NCBI RefSeq assembly: GCF_009827595.1
Contig: NZ_WTYT01000001.1
Location: forward strand, 372,001-436,000
Source: Altericroceibacterium endophyticum
Lineage (GTDB): Bacteria > Pseudomonadota > Alphaproteobacteria > Sphingomonadales > Sphingomonadaceae
Direction: 5' to 3'
DNA: 64,000 nucleotides
The position numbers were made by a program, and so were the translations under genes. This document shows positions 36,733-46,045 of this stretch, in pieces (the stretch's first letter is position 1; each line of letters starts with the position of its first letter). The notes beneath the pieces are model-generated. The model worked only from the letters and a program-made list of their open reading frames with translations. It had not been told where the DNA came from and did no database searches.

Positions 36733-38057
36733 ATGGTTTCAAACCGACCGTGCTCTTTCTCGGTCAGGCGAACACGCAGGGTGCGGAGCGGGCGGCCATC
36801 CTCCCCTTCCCCGGCTTCTTCTTCCTGCTTCACTTCGCCATGGGCGTGCAGCCATGCAATCCGCTGACCGTCACTTGCCGGCAACGTGATTTCATATTCC
36901 TCGGCATCTTCAGTGAGCCGCGCGCCCAGCTGTTCGGCAAGCAGCTGGACGCCGTCGCCCTGCATCGCTGAAATCGGCAGGATGTTCTCATCATGCTGCG
37001 CCAGAGCGAGCAGTTCTTCCCGCTGATCCTTGTCCAGTAGGTCGAGCTTGTTCCAGGCTTCCATGATCGGGATGGTCGACTGATCATCCTCTCCATCCAT
37101 AACGCCCAGATCGCGCAGCACTTCCAGCACTTGCTGTTTCTGCATGGCATTGGCGGGATTGGCCATATCCCGCACGTGGAGGATGATGTCTGCCGCGGTC
37201 ACTTCTTCAAGCGTTGCCCGGAATGCGGCGACCAATTGGGTCGGCAGATCCGAGATAAAGCCAACCGTGTCGGACAGGATAGCCTTTTCCACACCGGGCA
37301 GGCGGATGCCGCGCATGGTGGGATCTAGCGTCGCGAATAGCAGGTCTTCTGCCATCACGTCCGCCCCGGTCATACGGTTGAAAAGTGTTGATTTTCCGGC
37401 GTTTGTGTATCCCACTAGCGCAACGATCGGCCAAGGCGCCTTGCCGCGCCGTTCGCGGTGCAGCGCGCGGGTCTTGCGGACCTGCTCAAGTTCTCGGCGC
37501 AGCCTGCCCATCCGGCTGCGGATCATTCGCCGGTCGGCTTCTATCTGTGTTTCGCCGGGGCCACCCAGGAAGCCATAGCCACCACGTTGCCGCTCAAGGT
37601 GGGTCCAGCTGCGCACGAGGCGGCTCGCCTGATAATCAAGGTGGGCGAGCTCGACCTGCAACCGGCCTTCGGCTGTGTCAGCGCGTTCGCCAAAAATTTC
37701 CAGGATCAGACCAGTCCGGTCGATCACCTTCTTCTTCAGCCGGTCTTCCAGATTACGTTGCTGAATGGCCGAAAGCGCGCCATCCACGATCAGCAGCTCA
37801 GCGTCTTCCTGCGCGCATTGTATAGCAATGCGGTCGATCTGGCCTTCACCAAACAAGGTGCCGGGCCGGACATCCCGGATAGGCAGCACGAAGCTGTCCG
37901 CCACCACGATTCCAATCGCCATGGCAAGGCCGCAAGCTTCTTCAATACGTGCTTCAGGATCTTCACTGCGGCGTTGACCGCGAATATCCGGACACACGAC
38001 GAGAGCACGCGCACCGCGCGTGACCTCGCCCTCTACATCTTCATTATCAAAACTCAG
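36729..38057 (-). CDS. hflX: GTPase HflX (start codon probably CTG)
   Basis: The protein has the HflX N-domain ([30 protein letters not shown]), the linker with [14 protein letters not shown] and GGPGETQIE, and an Era-like G domain (G1 [10 protein letters not shown]3 [11 protein letters not shown]4 NKLD). HflX binds the 50S subunit and splits stalled ribosomes. The first standard start is GTG at 37997, but this would cut the first beta-strand ([10 protein letters not shown]). The frame upstream to a stop at 38075 contains no ATG, GTG or TTG; CTG at 38057 overlaps the hfq stop as CTGA and has AGAAGG 9 nt before it. Hence CTG is taken as start, with the reservation that it is inferred. Follows hfq, the classic order. 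Confidence 0.9.
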   Translation of the reverse strand: MSFDNEDVEGEVTRGARALVVCPDIRGQRRSEDPEARIEEACGLAMAIGIVVADSFVLPIRDVRPGTLFGEGQIDRIAIQCAQEDAELLIVDGALSAIQQRNLEDRLKKKVIDRTGLILEIFGERADTAEGRLQVELAHLDYQASRLVRSWTHLERQRGGYGFLGGPGETQIEADRRMIRSRMGRLRRELEQVRKTRALHRERRGKAPWPIVALVGYTNAGKSTLFNRMTGADVMAEDLLFATLDPTMRGIRLPGVEKAILSDTVGFISDLPTQLVAAFRATLEEVTAADIILHVRDMANPANAMQKQQVLEVLRDLGVMDGEDDQSTIPIMEAWNKLDLLDKDQREELLALAQHDENILPISAMQGDGVQLLAEQLGARLTEDAEEYEITLPASDGQRIAWLHAHGEVKQEEEAGEGEDGRPLRTLRVRLTEKEHGRFETI

Positions 38058-38608
38058 TCTTCGTCGCCTTCTTCATCAGCCCATTCGGTAGACAGATCTA
38101 CATGCGTGGCAGGCTGAATTGTTGAAACTGCATGCTTATAGGCAAGCTGTACGAAGCCTTCTCGTTCCAGCAACATGCAGAAAAGATCGTAGGATGCGAT
38201 ACGGCCCTGCAGCATAACGCCATTCACCAGGAACATCGTGACCTGCACTTCGGCTTCACGCACCCGCGACAGGAAGATATCCTGCAACAGGCGTTGCTTC
38301 TTCTTTGCGTCGGCAGTCATCTCGAACTGGCCGGATTCCACCGGTTGGCCGGGCATGATCGTGGAGATTGCGTGCTTATAGACCAATTGCGATTGTCCGT
38401 CGCGGCGCAGCAAGATCGAGAAATTGTCGAACCAGGTGACAATTCCCTGTAATTTCACGCCTTTCACCAGAAACATGGTGACGGAAATCTTCTCTTTGCG
38501 AAGAAAGTTGAGAAATACGTCTTGCAGATTACCGGGCTTGGCCGGTGTTTTTGCGGCAACAGGTGCGGGCTTTGAAACAGCGCGAGCGGATAGCGTACCC
38601 TTGGCCAT
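38054..38608 (-). CDS. hfq: RNA chaperone Hfq with two Sm domains in one chain
   Basis: 184 residues from the ATG at 38608 (AAGGAG 8 nt upstream). After a 25-residue Ala/Lys/Pro leader come two complete Hfq-type Sm domains: residues about 27-86 ([20 protein letters not shown]..., with [10 protein letters not shown] and YKHAISTI) and about 107-166 ([20 protein letters not shown]..., with [10 protein letters not shown] and YKHAVSTI). Both keep the Sm1 glycine-loop and Sm2 YKHA signatures. The tail is acidic ([10 protein letters not shown]), as in normal Hfq. A ring would then be a trimer of tandem chains. Ordinary Hfq is 70-100 residues. Role: pairing small RNAs with mRNAs. Between ntrX and hflX. 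Confidence 0.93.
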   Translation of the reverse strand: MAKGTLSARAVSKPAPVAAKTPAKPGNLQDVFLNFLRKEKISVTMFLVKGVKLQGIVTWFDNFSILLRRDGQSQLVYKHAISTIMPGQPVESGQFEMTADAKKKQRLLQDIFLSRVREAEVQVTMFLVNGVMLQGRIASYDLFCMLLEREGFVQLAYKHAVSTIQPATHVDLSTEWADEEGDED

Positions 38609-38631
38609 AAACTGACTCCTTTTCTTTTCTT

Positions 38632-38670
38632 GGCGGTCGCTTGTGCGCCGCATTCTGGCCGTCGCTTGTG
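38632..38670 (-). repeat. 14-nt direct repeat in the hfq leader
   Basis: GGCGGTCGCTTGTG (38632-38645) and GGCCGTCGCTTGTG (38657-38670), one mismatch, 25-bp period, just upstream of the hfq ribosome site on the minus strand. Could be a binding site or chance. Confidence 0.4.
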
Positions 38671-38766
38671 ACACCAAGCTGACGACCGGGGTGATCAATT
38701 GGGTGCATACTAATGCCGGTGGCGGGATTCACGCAATGGCTTTCGTTTCACCTGATAAGATTTCAG

Positions 38767-40155
38767 TCAGCTTCCCTTTTCATCCGAATTATTGCGTTCG
38801 CCCATGCCCAGCAGCTTGAGCTTACGATGCAAGGCGGAGCGTTCCATGCCGATGAAGCCGGCCGTCTTGGAAATGTTGCCAGAAAAGCGTCTGATCTGAA
38901 CGCGCAGATATTCGCGCTCAAAGCTCTCACGCGCCTCGCGCAGGGGGACGCCCATCAGCGCAGAAACGCCGGACGAGGCATCGGAGGCCCCACCCGTGAC
39001 TTCTTCGGGCAGCATATCGGGCTCGATTTTCGAGAGCCTGTCGCGCGGCGCGAGGATGACGGTGCGTTCCACGACGTTGCGCAATTGGCGCACGTTGCCT
39101 GGCCAGTCATAGGCCTGCAACGCGGCCATTGCCTCTGGCGTAATTCCGGGCGCCGAGGAGCCCTGCTCGCTTGCATAACGGGTGAAGAAGTGATCCGCGA
39201 GCGCCGGGATGTCATCACGCCGGTCAGCCAGCGAGGGGACCGCTACCGGGACCACATTCAGGCGATAGAACAGATCTTCACGAAATCGTTGTTCTTCAAT
39301 CTCATTTTCGAGATTCCTCGAGGACGAAGACACAACACGAACGTCGACGCCAATCTGGCGGTTGCCCCCTGCCCTTACAAAGCTCTGATCGGTCAAAACG
39401 CGTAAAATGCGCGCCTGTGTGCTCAGGGGCATGTCCGCTACTTCGTCGAGATAGAGCGTGCCGCCATCGGCCATTTCCAACAGGCCCGGGCGCAGCAATT
39501 TGCCGTCGATTTCCTCGCCAAACAGCTCCTGCTCGAAGCGTTCAGGCGTTATCCGCGCGGAGTTCACGCTGACAAAAGCTTTATCGGCCCGGTTGCTCCA
39601 TGAATGGAGGAGACGGGCGGCAACTTCCTTACCCGCACCGGCCGGGCCTGAGATCAATACGCGGCTGCCGGTTGCTGCCACCCGTTTGAGAGTGGCGCGG
39701 ACCTGATTGATCGCCGGCGAATTGCCGTTAAATTCTTCATTCGCGGTGACACCTTCACGCAGCTGCGCATTTTCGCGCCGCAAACGCTCAGTTTCCGTGG
39801 CCCTTTCCACCAGCAACAGCAATCTGTCGGCTTCAAAGGGCTTTTCAATAAAGTCCATCGCCCCGCGGCTGACGGCGGAAACTGCCGTATCGATGCTGCC
39901 ATGGCCGGAAAATATGATGACCGGTAATTGCGGTTCGCGGCTCTTGATAGCGTCGAGAACCTCGAGCCCGTCCATCTCACTGCCATGCAGCCAGACATCG
40001 AGCAAGACGAGGCTGGGACGGCGCTCATCAATCATGGCAAGTGCGCTCGTGCTGTCGCCAGCGGTGCGACATTCATAGCCTTCATCAGAAAGAACCCCGG
40101 CAACCAGTTCCCGGATATCCCTTTCGTCATCTACTATCAGGACGTCCAGCGCCAT
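38767..40155 (-). CDS. ntrX: NtrX-type response regulator
   Basis: 462 residues from MALDVLIVDDERD. Receiver domain with phospho-acceptor Asp53 (LVLLDVWL), an AAA+ domain (P-loop GPAGAGKE, GGTLYLDEVADMP, RFREDLFYRLNVVPV) and a Fis-type DNA-binding end (ISKTAGFIGMERSALHRKLK). The GAFTGA loop that contacts sigma-54 is absent: after LFGEEIDGKLL the sequence goes straight to GLLEMADGG. That is usual for alphaproteobacterial NtrX, which often works with sigma-70. Partner of the NtrY kinase 16 nt upstream. Confidence 0.95.
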   Translation of the reverse strand: MALDVLIVDDERDIRELVAGVLSDEGYECRTAGDSTSALAMIDERRPSLVLLDVWLHGSEMDGLEVLDAIKSREPQLPVIIFSGHGSIDTAVSAVSRGAMDFIEKPFEADRLLLLVERATETERLRRENAQLREGVTANEEFNGNSPAINQVRATLKRVAATGSRVLISGPAGAGKEVAARLLHSWSNRADKAFVSVNSARITPERFEQELFGEEIDGKLLRPGLLEMADGGTLYLDEVADMPLSTQARILRVLTDQSFVRAGGNRQIGVDVRVVSSSSRNLENEIEEQRFREDLFYRLNVVPVAVPSLADRRDDIPALADHFFTRYASEQGSSAPGITPEAMAALQAYDWPGNVRQLRNVVERTVILAPRDRLSKIEPDMLPEEVTGGASDASSGVSALMGVPLREARESFEREYLRVQIRRFSGNISKTAGFIGMERSALHRKLKLLGMGERNNSDEKGS

Positions 40156-40171
40156 GCGCGATCCTCCTTCT

Positions 40172-42403
40172 TCATATTTCGGCCATGTCATTGGCCATAT
40201 CGCTGCCGACCGGATCGCAGGCGAAACGCATGATCACGCGCGCACCGCCGCTTTCCACCGGCACAAAACTCATTTCACCGCCATGTTCTTCAACGATCTT
40301 GTTCACGATGGCGAGCCCCAGACCGGTGCCCTTTTCGCGGGTGGTCACATAGGGTTCCACAATTCTCTCACCATCCTGCGGCAAGCCTACCCCATTATCA
40401 GTTATCGCGACGGTCAGCATATCATTGGACCGTTCAACATGAACGGCGACTTGCCCCCGGAAGTCGATGTCATCCTGTTTCGCGCGGCTTTCCACCGCCT
40501 CTGATGCGTTTTTGAGAACATTCATCATGGCCTGGCCGAATTGATGCCGGTCACACAGCACAAGGCCGATATCGCCGTCTGCCTCGAAGCGGAAATTGAT
40601 AGCTGGGCGGGCAACTTCCTGCAGGAATATCGCTTGCCGGACCAGATCGACCGGATCTTCCTGCCGGAAAACGGGTTTTGGCAGCCGCGCGAATGATGAA
40701 AATTCATCGACCATTTTGCGCAGGTCACCCACCTGCCGAATGATGGTGCTGGTCAGTTCTTCAAACAGCTCGCCATCCTGCACTATCTGTTTGCGGTAGC
40801 GGCGCATCAAACGCTCTGTGGCGAGCTGAATGGGTGTGAGCGGGTTCTTGATTTCATGGGCAATACGGCGGGCGACATCGGACCACGCGGCTTGCCTTTG
40901 GTTGAGCAATTGCCGGGTGATGTCTTCAAATGTGATAACCTGTCCATTGCTCGCCGGCGACAGCTTCACGGCGAGAGTCAGCAATTCACCATTGCGATTA
41001 TACTGCACAATACCGTGACTGCGTCCGCTGGCCGTAAGTGCGGCCAGTTCGGGGGCAATATCATCAAGCTGACAGCCTATGGGATCTGCGCCGTTTTCAG
41101 CATTCAGGACCGCCTTAGCACTGCTATTGATCAGTGTAATTCGCCCCTGCGGGTCCACGGAAAGAATGCCGGCAGTGATCGATTCCAGAACAGCTTCGAT
41201 GAAGGCGCGGCGTTCATCCAATTGATGGTTGGCCCCCACCAAAGCCTTGGTCTGCTGTTCAATTTGCGCCGTCATGCGGTTGAATGCACGATTGAGCAGC
41301 CCGATTTCGTCGTGCCCCGTACGTCCTTCGATCCGCAGCGCGTAATTGCCGCTCCCAACCTTGCGGGCAGCCCCGACCAATCGGGTCAAAGGACGGACCT
41401 GTCGATCGGCGAACCGCAAGGCGAACCAAACGGCCAGCCCGACCAGCGCAATTGAGGCCACAAACAAGGCGAGGTTGAAGCGCAATTGCAGCGTGGTGGC
41501 GCGCTGTGTCATCACATCATAGGCGGCCAGAACACTGCGCGCGCGCTGCCATTGGCTGAGCGCCAAAGTATCGGCAATCCGGGCATTGTAGAGATAAATT
41601 CCCGCATCCTGATCAATGGCCGTGACCGCTTCGATCCGCTCAGGCCCTGCCTTGACGACGACAGTCTGACCTTCCTGCAGTTGCTGGATTGTTTCGCGCG
41701 TAACGCGCTGCCCCTCTCCATTATCATCAGGATCGACAATAGCGACAACGCGCAATTCATCATTCCCATTGAGCTGCAGAATGGCGCTTTCATCAAGATT
41801 ACGTCCAACGACCTGAAGCGAATAGCCTTCGGCGAAATCCGGGCTCGCAAGGCTTCCTTGCTGCAGATAAAAACGCAAATCGCCGGCCATCGTGACCGTT
41901 TCATTGCCTACGTCCCGCTGATTTTCCTCATAATAACCGCGGGCGAGCCGATTGGCATTTTCCAGAATGCCGCGGGAACTGTCGGAAAACCAGAATTCCA
42001 CACCGGACTGAAACAGGAAACTGGCAAATACGGCCACGAGCAATGTCGGGATGGCGGCAACCAGCGAGAAGAAGAAGACAAGCCGGATATGGAGGCGCGC
42101 GGTGGTTCCCCCGGCGCGTTTGATAGCTATGCGGCGCCCCAGAAAGACGACGATCGCCAGTGCCGGTATCAGCGTGCCGACCAACATCGCCGCAGCCTGT
42201 CCGGATGGGAGTAACTGCCCCGCCTGTGGCTGGGCTGAAAATGACAGATAAGAGATGCTGATCATCACCAGCAGCAGGGCTGCCGAGGCAATTTCCAACA
42301 GCAAGAAGAGATTTGCGCGCCGAGATGCAACAAGCGCCCGGCGCCACCACCGGGGTGTTCGCCGCGACGTGTTCAACGAGTGCATGTCGTCATCCTCGCT
42401 CAT
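40172..42403 (-). CDS. ntrY: NtrY sensor histidine kinase
   Basis: 743 residues. N-terminal membrane segments (about 27-50, 67-90, 105-130, and one near 310-330), a periplasmic sensing stretch, HAMP (RQVRPLTRLVGAARKVGSGNYA), a PAS domain (ILSVDPQGRITLINSSAKAVL), the H-box [14 protein letters not shown] with the phospho-His, and an ATPase domain (NVLKNASEAVE, ITDNGVGLP, GTGLGLAIV). Senses an unknown signal, linked to nitrogen, redox or envelope state in alphaproteobacteria, and phosphorylates NtrX. An in-frame ATG at 42385 is an alternative start. Confidence 0.95.
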   Translation of the reverse strand: MSEDDDMHSLNTSRRTPRWWRRALVASRRANLFLLLEIASAALLLVMISISYLSFSAQPQAGQLLPSGQAAAMLVGTLIPALAIVVFLGRRIAIKRAGGTTARLHIRLVFFFSLVAAIPTLLVAVFASFLFQSGVEFWFSDSSRGILENANRLARGYYEENQRDVGNETVTMAGDLRFYLQQGSLASPDFAEGYSLQVVGRNLDESAILQLNGNDELRVVAIVDPDDNGEGQRVTRETIQQLQEGQTVVVKAGPERIEAVTAIDQDAGIYLYNARIADTLALSQWQRARSVLAAYDVMTQRATTLQLRFNLALFVASIALVGLAVWFALRFADRQVRPLTRLVGAARKVGSGNYALRIEGRTGHDEIGLLNRAFNRMTAQIEQQTKALVGANHQLDERRAFIEAVLESITAGILSVDPQGRITLINSSAKAVLNAENGADPIGCQLDDIAPELAALTASGRSHGIVQYNRNGELLTLAVKLSPASNGQVITFEDITRQLLNQRQAAWSDVARRIAHEIKNPLTPIQLATERLMRRYRKQIVQDGELFEELTSTIIRQVGDLRKMVDEFSSFARLPKPVFRQEDPVDLVRQAIFLQEVARPAINFRFEADGDIGLVLCDRHQFGQAMMNVLKNASEAVESRAKQDDIDFRGQVAVHVERSNDMLTVAITDNGVGLPQDGERIVEPYVTTREKGTGLGLAIVNKIVEEHGGEMSFVPVESGGARVIMRFACDPVGSDMANDMAEI

Positions 42404-42465
42404 AGTTGCACTGATACAACAATCCTGTTGCTATTTTGCAAGATGTTTCTTCTGGCCGGTGTTTC

Positions 42466-43881
42466 TTAATCGCGCCGGGCGAAGCGATCCGGGTCGATTT
42501 CAAGCTCGCCGATCCTCTTACGAAGCGTATTCCGATTTATGCCCAGCATTTGCGCAGCCTTCAATTGATTGCCTTCGGTTTCGGCCAGGGCCTGTTCAAA
42601 TAGCGGTTTTTCAAATGCTGCCAGCGCCGTGTGATAAAGCGTGCCGGCTGCCGGTTGATTGTTGCTGCGCCAGAATTTTATCGCCTGTGCAAAGTCGGGG
42701 GCGCCTGTGTCGCTTGAGGGAGAGATATGCGCTTCCTCGAGCAGTGAAAACACCGTTTCAGCATCAATCTCATCTTCGCGGGCGAGCAGAGCCAAGCGAT
42801 ACATGAAATTGCGCAATTCGCGGACATTCCCGCGCCAGCTTTGACGCGCCAATGCTTTGGCCGCTTCGTCCCCCAATTGCCGCTGAGGCAAGCCCTCGCG
42901 TTCGGCCTGATGCAGGAAATGCTGTGCCAAAGGCGCAATATCATCGGCTCTGTCGCGCAATGGCGGCAGCATAATGGGCACGACATTGAGGCGGTAGAAC
43001 AAATCTTCCCGAAATTTTCCGTCCGCGATCATGGGGGCAAGATCGCGATTGGTGGCCGCGATGATCCGCACATTTATCTCGGTTTCTTCATTGCCGCCTA
43101 CCCGCCGGATACGGCCAGATTGCAACGCGCGCAGCAGCCGCGTTTGCGCTTCGGCCGGCATATCCCCGATCTCGTCCAGGAATAACGTGCCGCCGTCAGC
43201 CTGTTCGAATTTACCGATGTTTCGCGCCGTAGCCCCTGTAAACGCACCTTTTTCATGACCGAATAATTCGCTTTCGATCAGCTCTTTCGGGATCGCTGCG
43301 GTGTTGACGGCAATGAAGGGGCCTTCTTTTCGATGGCCGAGCTGGTGGATCGCCTCGGCCACAAGTTCCTTGCCGGTGCCGGATTCCCCAAGAATGAGCA
43401 CGGTCAGATCATTGCGCAAAACGCGCGTGATCATGCGGTATACATCCTGCATCGCCTGACTGCGGCCGATCAGTGGCAGATCGTCCCCTTGCTGCTGGGT
43501 CTCTGCGCGGGGTTGATGGCGGGTGTCTGCCGCCTGCTTGGCGACGCGCACCAATTCATCAAGGTCGAATGGCTTGGGAAAATACTCAAATGCATCAGTG
43601 TCGGTCGCACGCACTGCGGTATCGAGCGTGTTCTGAGCAGACAGGATAACAATTGGCAGGTCGGGCCGCACAGCGCGCACGCTCGGGAGGGATTCGATAC
43701 CGTCACCGTCGAGCAGCAAGACGTCAGTCAGCATAACGTCGTAGCAATTATTGCTGAGCAGATGGTCGCGCCCGGCAATGGAATCGCATTTGTCGACGGT
43801 AAAGCCTTCGTCCTCCAGCCCCGCCTCGATCACCGTGGCGATTGAGCTGTCATCCTCAACCAGAAGGGCGCGTCGTCCCAT
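42466..43881 (-). CDS. ntrC: Nitrogen regulator NtrC (sigma-54 activator)
   Basis: 471 residues from MGRRALLVEDDSS (AGGGGA upstream). Receiver with Asp53 (VMLTDVLLLDG), AAA+ domain with complete sigma-54 machinery: P-loop GESGTGKE, GHEKGAFTGA, GGTLFLDEIGDMP, REDLFYRLNVVPIMLP; C-terminal Fis helix-turn-helix (KAAQMLGINRNTLRKRI). Activates nitrogen-scavenging genes when phosphorylated by NtrB. Contrast with NtrX, which lacks GAFTGA. Confidence 0.96.
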   Translation of the reverse strand: MGRRALLVEDDSSIATVIEAGLEDEGFTVDKCDSIAGRDHLLSNNCYDVMLTDVLLLDGDGIESLPSVRAVRPDLPIVILSAQNTLDTAVRATDTDAFEYFPKPFDLDELVRVAKQAADTRHQPRAETQQQGDDLPLIGRSQAMQDVYRMITRVLRNDLTVLILGESGTGKELVAEAIHQLGHRKEGPFIAVNTAAIPKELIESELFGHEKGAFTGATARNIGKFEQADGGTLFLDEIGDMPAEAQTRLLRALQSGRIRRVGGNEETEINVRIIAATNRDLAPMIADGKFREDLFYRLNVVPIMLPPLRDRADDIAPLAQHFLHQAEREGLPQRQLGDEAAKALARQSWRGNVRELRNFMYRLALLAREDEIDAETVFSLLEEAHISPSSDTGAPDFAQAIKFWRSNNQPAAGTLYHTALAAFEKPLFEQALAETEGNQLKAAQMLGINRNTLRKRIGELEIDPDRFARRD

Positions 43882-43891
43882 GCTAATTCCC

Positions 43892-44956
43892 CTATTTAAC
43901 CATCGGCAAGTGAATGCGGAAATGCGTCCAGCCATGCACCTCATCACGTTCATGCGTGATACGGCCATTCATGTCGCGAACCAGCTTATTGACCAGCGCC
44001 AGCCCCAGCCCCTGACCGTTCTTCTTGCTCGTGACGAATGGTTCAAAAATATGATCGCGCAAATCGCGGGGGACGCCCGGTCCATTGTCACTCACCCGTA
44101 TTTCAATCGGCAAGCGGATGGGCCTTCCCAAACGCATCACATTCAGAACAAATCCACTGACGAAACGCGTGCCCAATGTGACTTCAGGATGTTCGCCATC
44201 CTTGCAGGCATCACGCGCGTTGCAAATCAGGTTGATCAGCACCTGCACCAAGGAATCCTGATTGGCCAGCACGGGTGGAAGCGAAGGATCAAATTCCTCG
44301 GTCAGTCTGACATTTTCGAGGCCAGCTGCCTCCACCAATTCGCGCGCGCGGTGCAGAACCTGGTGCAGGTTGCAGGGGGCAACCGGCTCAGGCTTCTCGC
44401 GCCCCAGTCGCTGCATGCGGTCAACCAGCTTCGCAATCCGGTCCACTTCCTCGGCGATAAGCTTCGCCATCGGCTTATCCTTGTCCGGCAGTTTGCGAGA
44501 AATCAGCTGGGCGGCACCGCGAATGGCGGAAAGCGGATTCTTGATTTCATGGGCGAGAATGGCTGGCGCGCGCAGCGGCAGATCCTCTGTGTCGCGCAGC
44601 GAGTCACTGCTCCCGGTGTCGTGCATGGAAAGTAACTGCCAGCCCGGAAATCCGGTCACTGGCGACAGCACGAAATCAATTTGTCTGAGGGCAGAATCGT
44701 GAAAGCTGGTGGCCACGCCATGCGCCGCAATTTGTGCATCGCCCTGTGCGAGGAGGCCAGCCAGTCGTTCCGATTCAAAGCGGACGATCGCTCCAAGCCC
44801 CCGCCCCTCCATCCGGCGCGCACTCAGCCCGATCAACTGTTCCGCTGCGGGGTTGGCACGCAGAATCGTAAGATCCGGCCGTAGCACCAGCACCGCAATG
44901 CCCAGACTGTTGAACAGTGCAGGCGTTTGCGGAACACTTCCCGCGCTATCGCTCAC
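43892..44956 (-). CDS. ntrB: Nitrogen regulation histidine kinase NtrB
   Basis: 354 residues, soluble. PAS domain at the N-terminus ([31 protein letters not shown], core pieces [10 protein letters not shown] and ANPAAEQL), H-box [16 protein letters not shown] with the phospho-His, and ATPase domain ([34 protein letters not shown]). Phosphorylates or dephosphorylates NtrC under PII control. Lies 10 nt before ntrC and overlaps dusB by 4 nt. Confidence 0.95.
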   Translation of the reverse strand: MSDSAGSVPQTPALFNSLGIAVLVLRPDLTILRANPAAEQLIGLSARRMEGRGLGAIVRFESERLAGLLAQGDAQIAAHGVATSFHDSALRQIDFVLSPVTGFPGWQLLSMHDTGSSDSLRDTEDLPLRAPAILAHEIKNPLSAIRGAAQLISRKLPDKDKPMAKLIAEEVDRIAKLVDRMQRLGREKPEPVAPCNLHQVLHRARELVEAAGLENVRLTEEFDPSLPPVLANQDSLVQVLINLICNARDACKDGEHPEVTLGTRFVSGFVLNVMRLGRPIRLPIEIRVSDNGPGVPRDLRDHIFEPFVTSKKNGQGLGLALVNKLVRDMNGRITHERDEVHGWTHFRIHLPMVK

Positions 44957-45975
44957 GCGGCCCGGCGATGCAAAAACGGTTCGTAGAAACGCTCTATTTC
45001 GCCAAGGACATTTTGCGGATCGTCGATGAAATTGGCGCGATTGCGGAACTCGGCTGAGCCGGACATCCCCTTGCTATACCAACCGAGATGCTTGCGGGCG
45101 ATCTTGACGCCCACCTCGGGGCCATAATGTTCAAGCATCGCATTATAATGCTCCACCAGAACCTTGTATTGTTCATCAAAGCTGGGGCTTTCGCGCCTTT
45201 CGCCGGTACGCAACCAGTGCATGATCTGCCCCAGCAGCCAGGGCTTGCCATAGGCGCCCCGGCCGACCATCACGCCATCCGCGCCGCTTTGCTCCAGCGC
45301 GTTGGCGGTATCTTCAATCCCGCAGATATCGCCATTTACGATCACCGGAATGGAAACGGCATCCTTCACCTTGCGAACAAAGCTCCAATCGGCGGACCCC
45401 TTATACATCTGATTGCGCGTGCGACCGTGAACGGTGATCATCTTGACCCCCAGGTCCTCGGCTATTCTTGCAAGTTCGGGCGCATTCAGACTGGCATGGT
45501 CCCAGCCCATCCGCATCTTCACCGTAACCGGCACCGAAACTGCCTTAACCGTCGCTTCCATCAGTTTTGTGGCGAGCGGAACCTCGCGCATCAGGGCCGA
45601 TCCGGCGAAGCCGTTCGTTACCTTGCGAACCGGACAGCCGAAATTGATATCGATAATGGCCGCGCCGCGGTCTGCATTTAGTTTTGCCGCTTCGCTCATC
45701 GATTCAGGATCACAACCGACCAGCTGCATCGACACCGGCTCTTCAATGGCGTCCCACGCGGCCTTTTGCAGAGATTGCCGCGTTTCGCGGATCATCGCCT
45801 GGCTCGCGATCATTTCGGTCACATTCAAGCCCGAGCCATATCGGCGGACGAGAGTGCGAAACGGCATATCGGTGACGCCGGTCATGGGCGCGAGCAGTAC
45901 CGGGCAGTCGATACGCACGGGGCCGATATCAATTGGCGCAAGCGCTGGCGGTGTGGGAAGCTGGGTCATGATCAT
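44953..45975 (-). CDS. dusB: tRNA-dihydrouridine synthase (NifR3/DusB type)
   Basis: 340 residues, TIM-barrel flavoenzyme. Signatures: [34 protein letters not shown] with the catalytic Cys, [30 protein letters not shown] and [12 protein letters not shown]. It reduces uridines in tRNA D-loops with NADPH. First gene of the dusB-ntrBC-ntrYX-hfq-hflX minus-strand cluster, an arrangement long known as nifR3-ntrBC. Confidence 0.96.
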   Translation of the reverse strand: MIMTQLPTPPALAPIDIGPVRIDCPVLLAPMTGVTDMPFRTLVRRYGSGLNVTEMIASQAMIRETRQSLQKAAWDAIEEPVSMQLVGCDPESMSEAAKLNADRGAAIIDINFGCPVRKVTNGFAGSALMREVPLATKLMEATVKAVSVPVTVKMRMGWDHASLNAPELARIAEDLGVKMITVHGRTRNQMYKGSADWSFVRKVKDAVSIPVIVNGDICGIEDTANALEQSGADGVMVGRGAYGKPWLLGQIMHWLRTGERRESPSFDEQYKVLVEHYNAMLEHYGPEVGVKIARKHLGWYSKGMSGSAEFRNRANFIDDPQNVLGEIERFYEPFLHRRAA

Positions 45976-46045
45976 ATAGTGCCTAAATTATAGGCACGCG
46001 CATAGTGGATTGCGGCATAAGCTTCAAGCGGGTAGCCGCTGGCGA

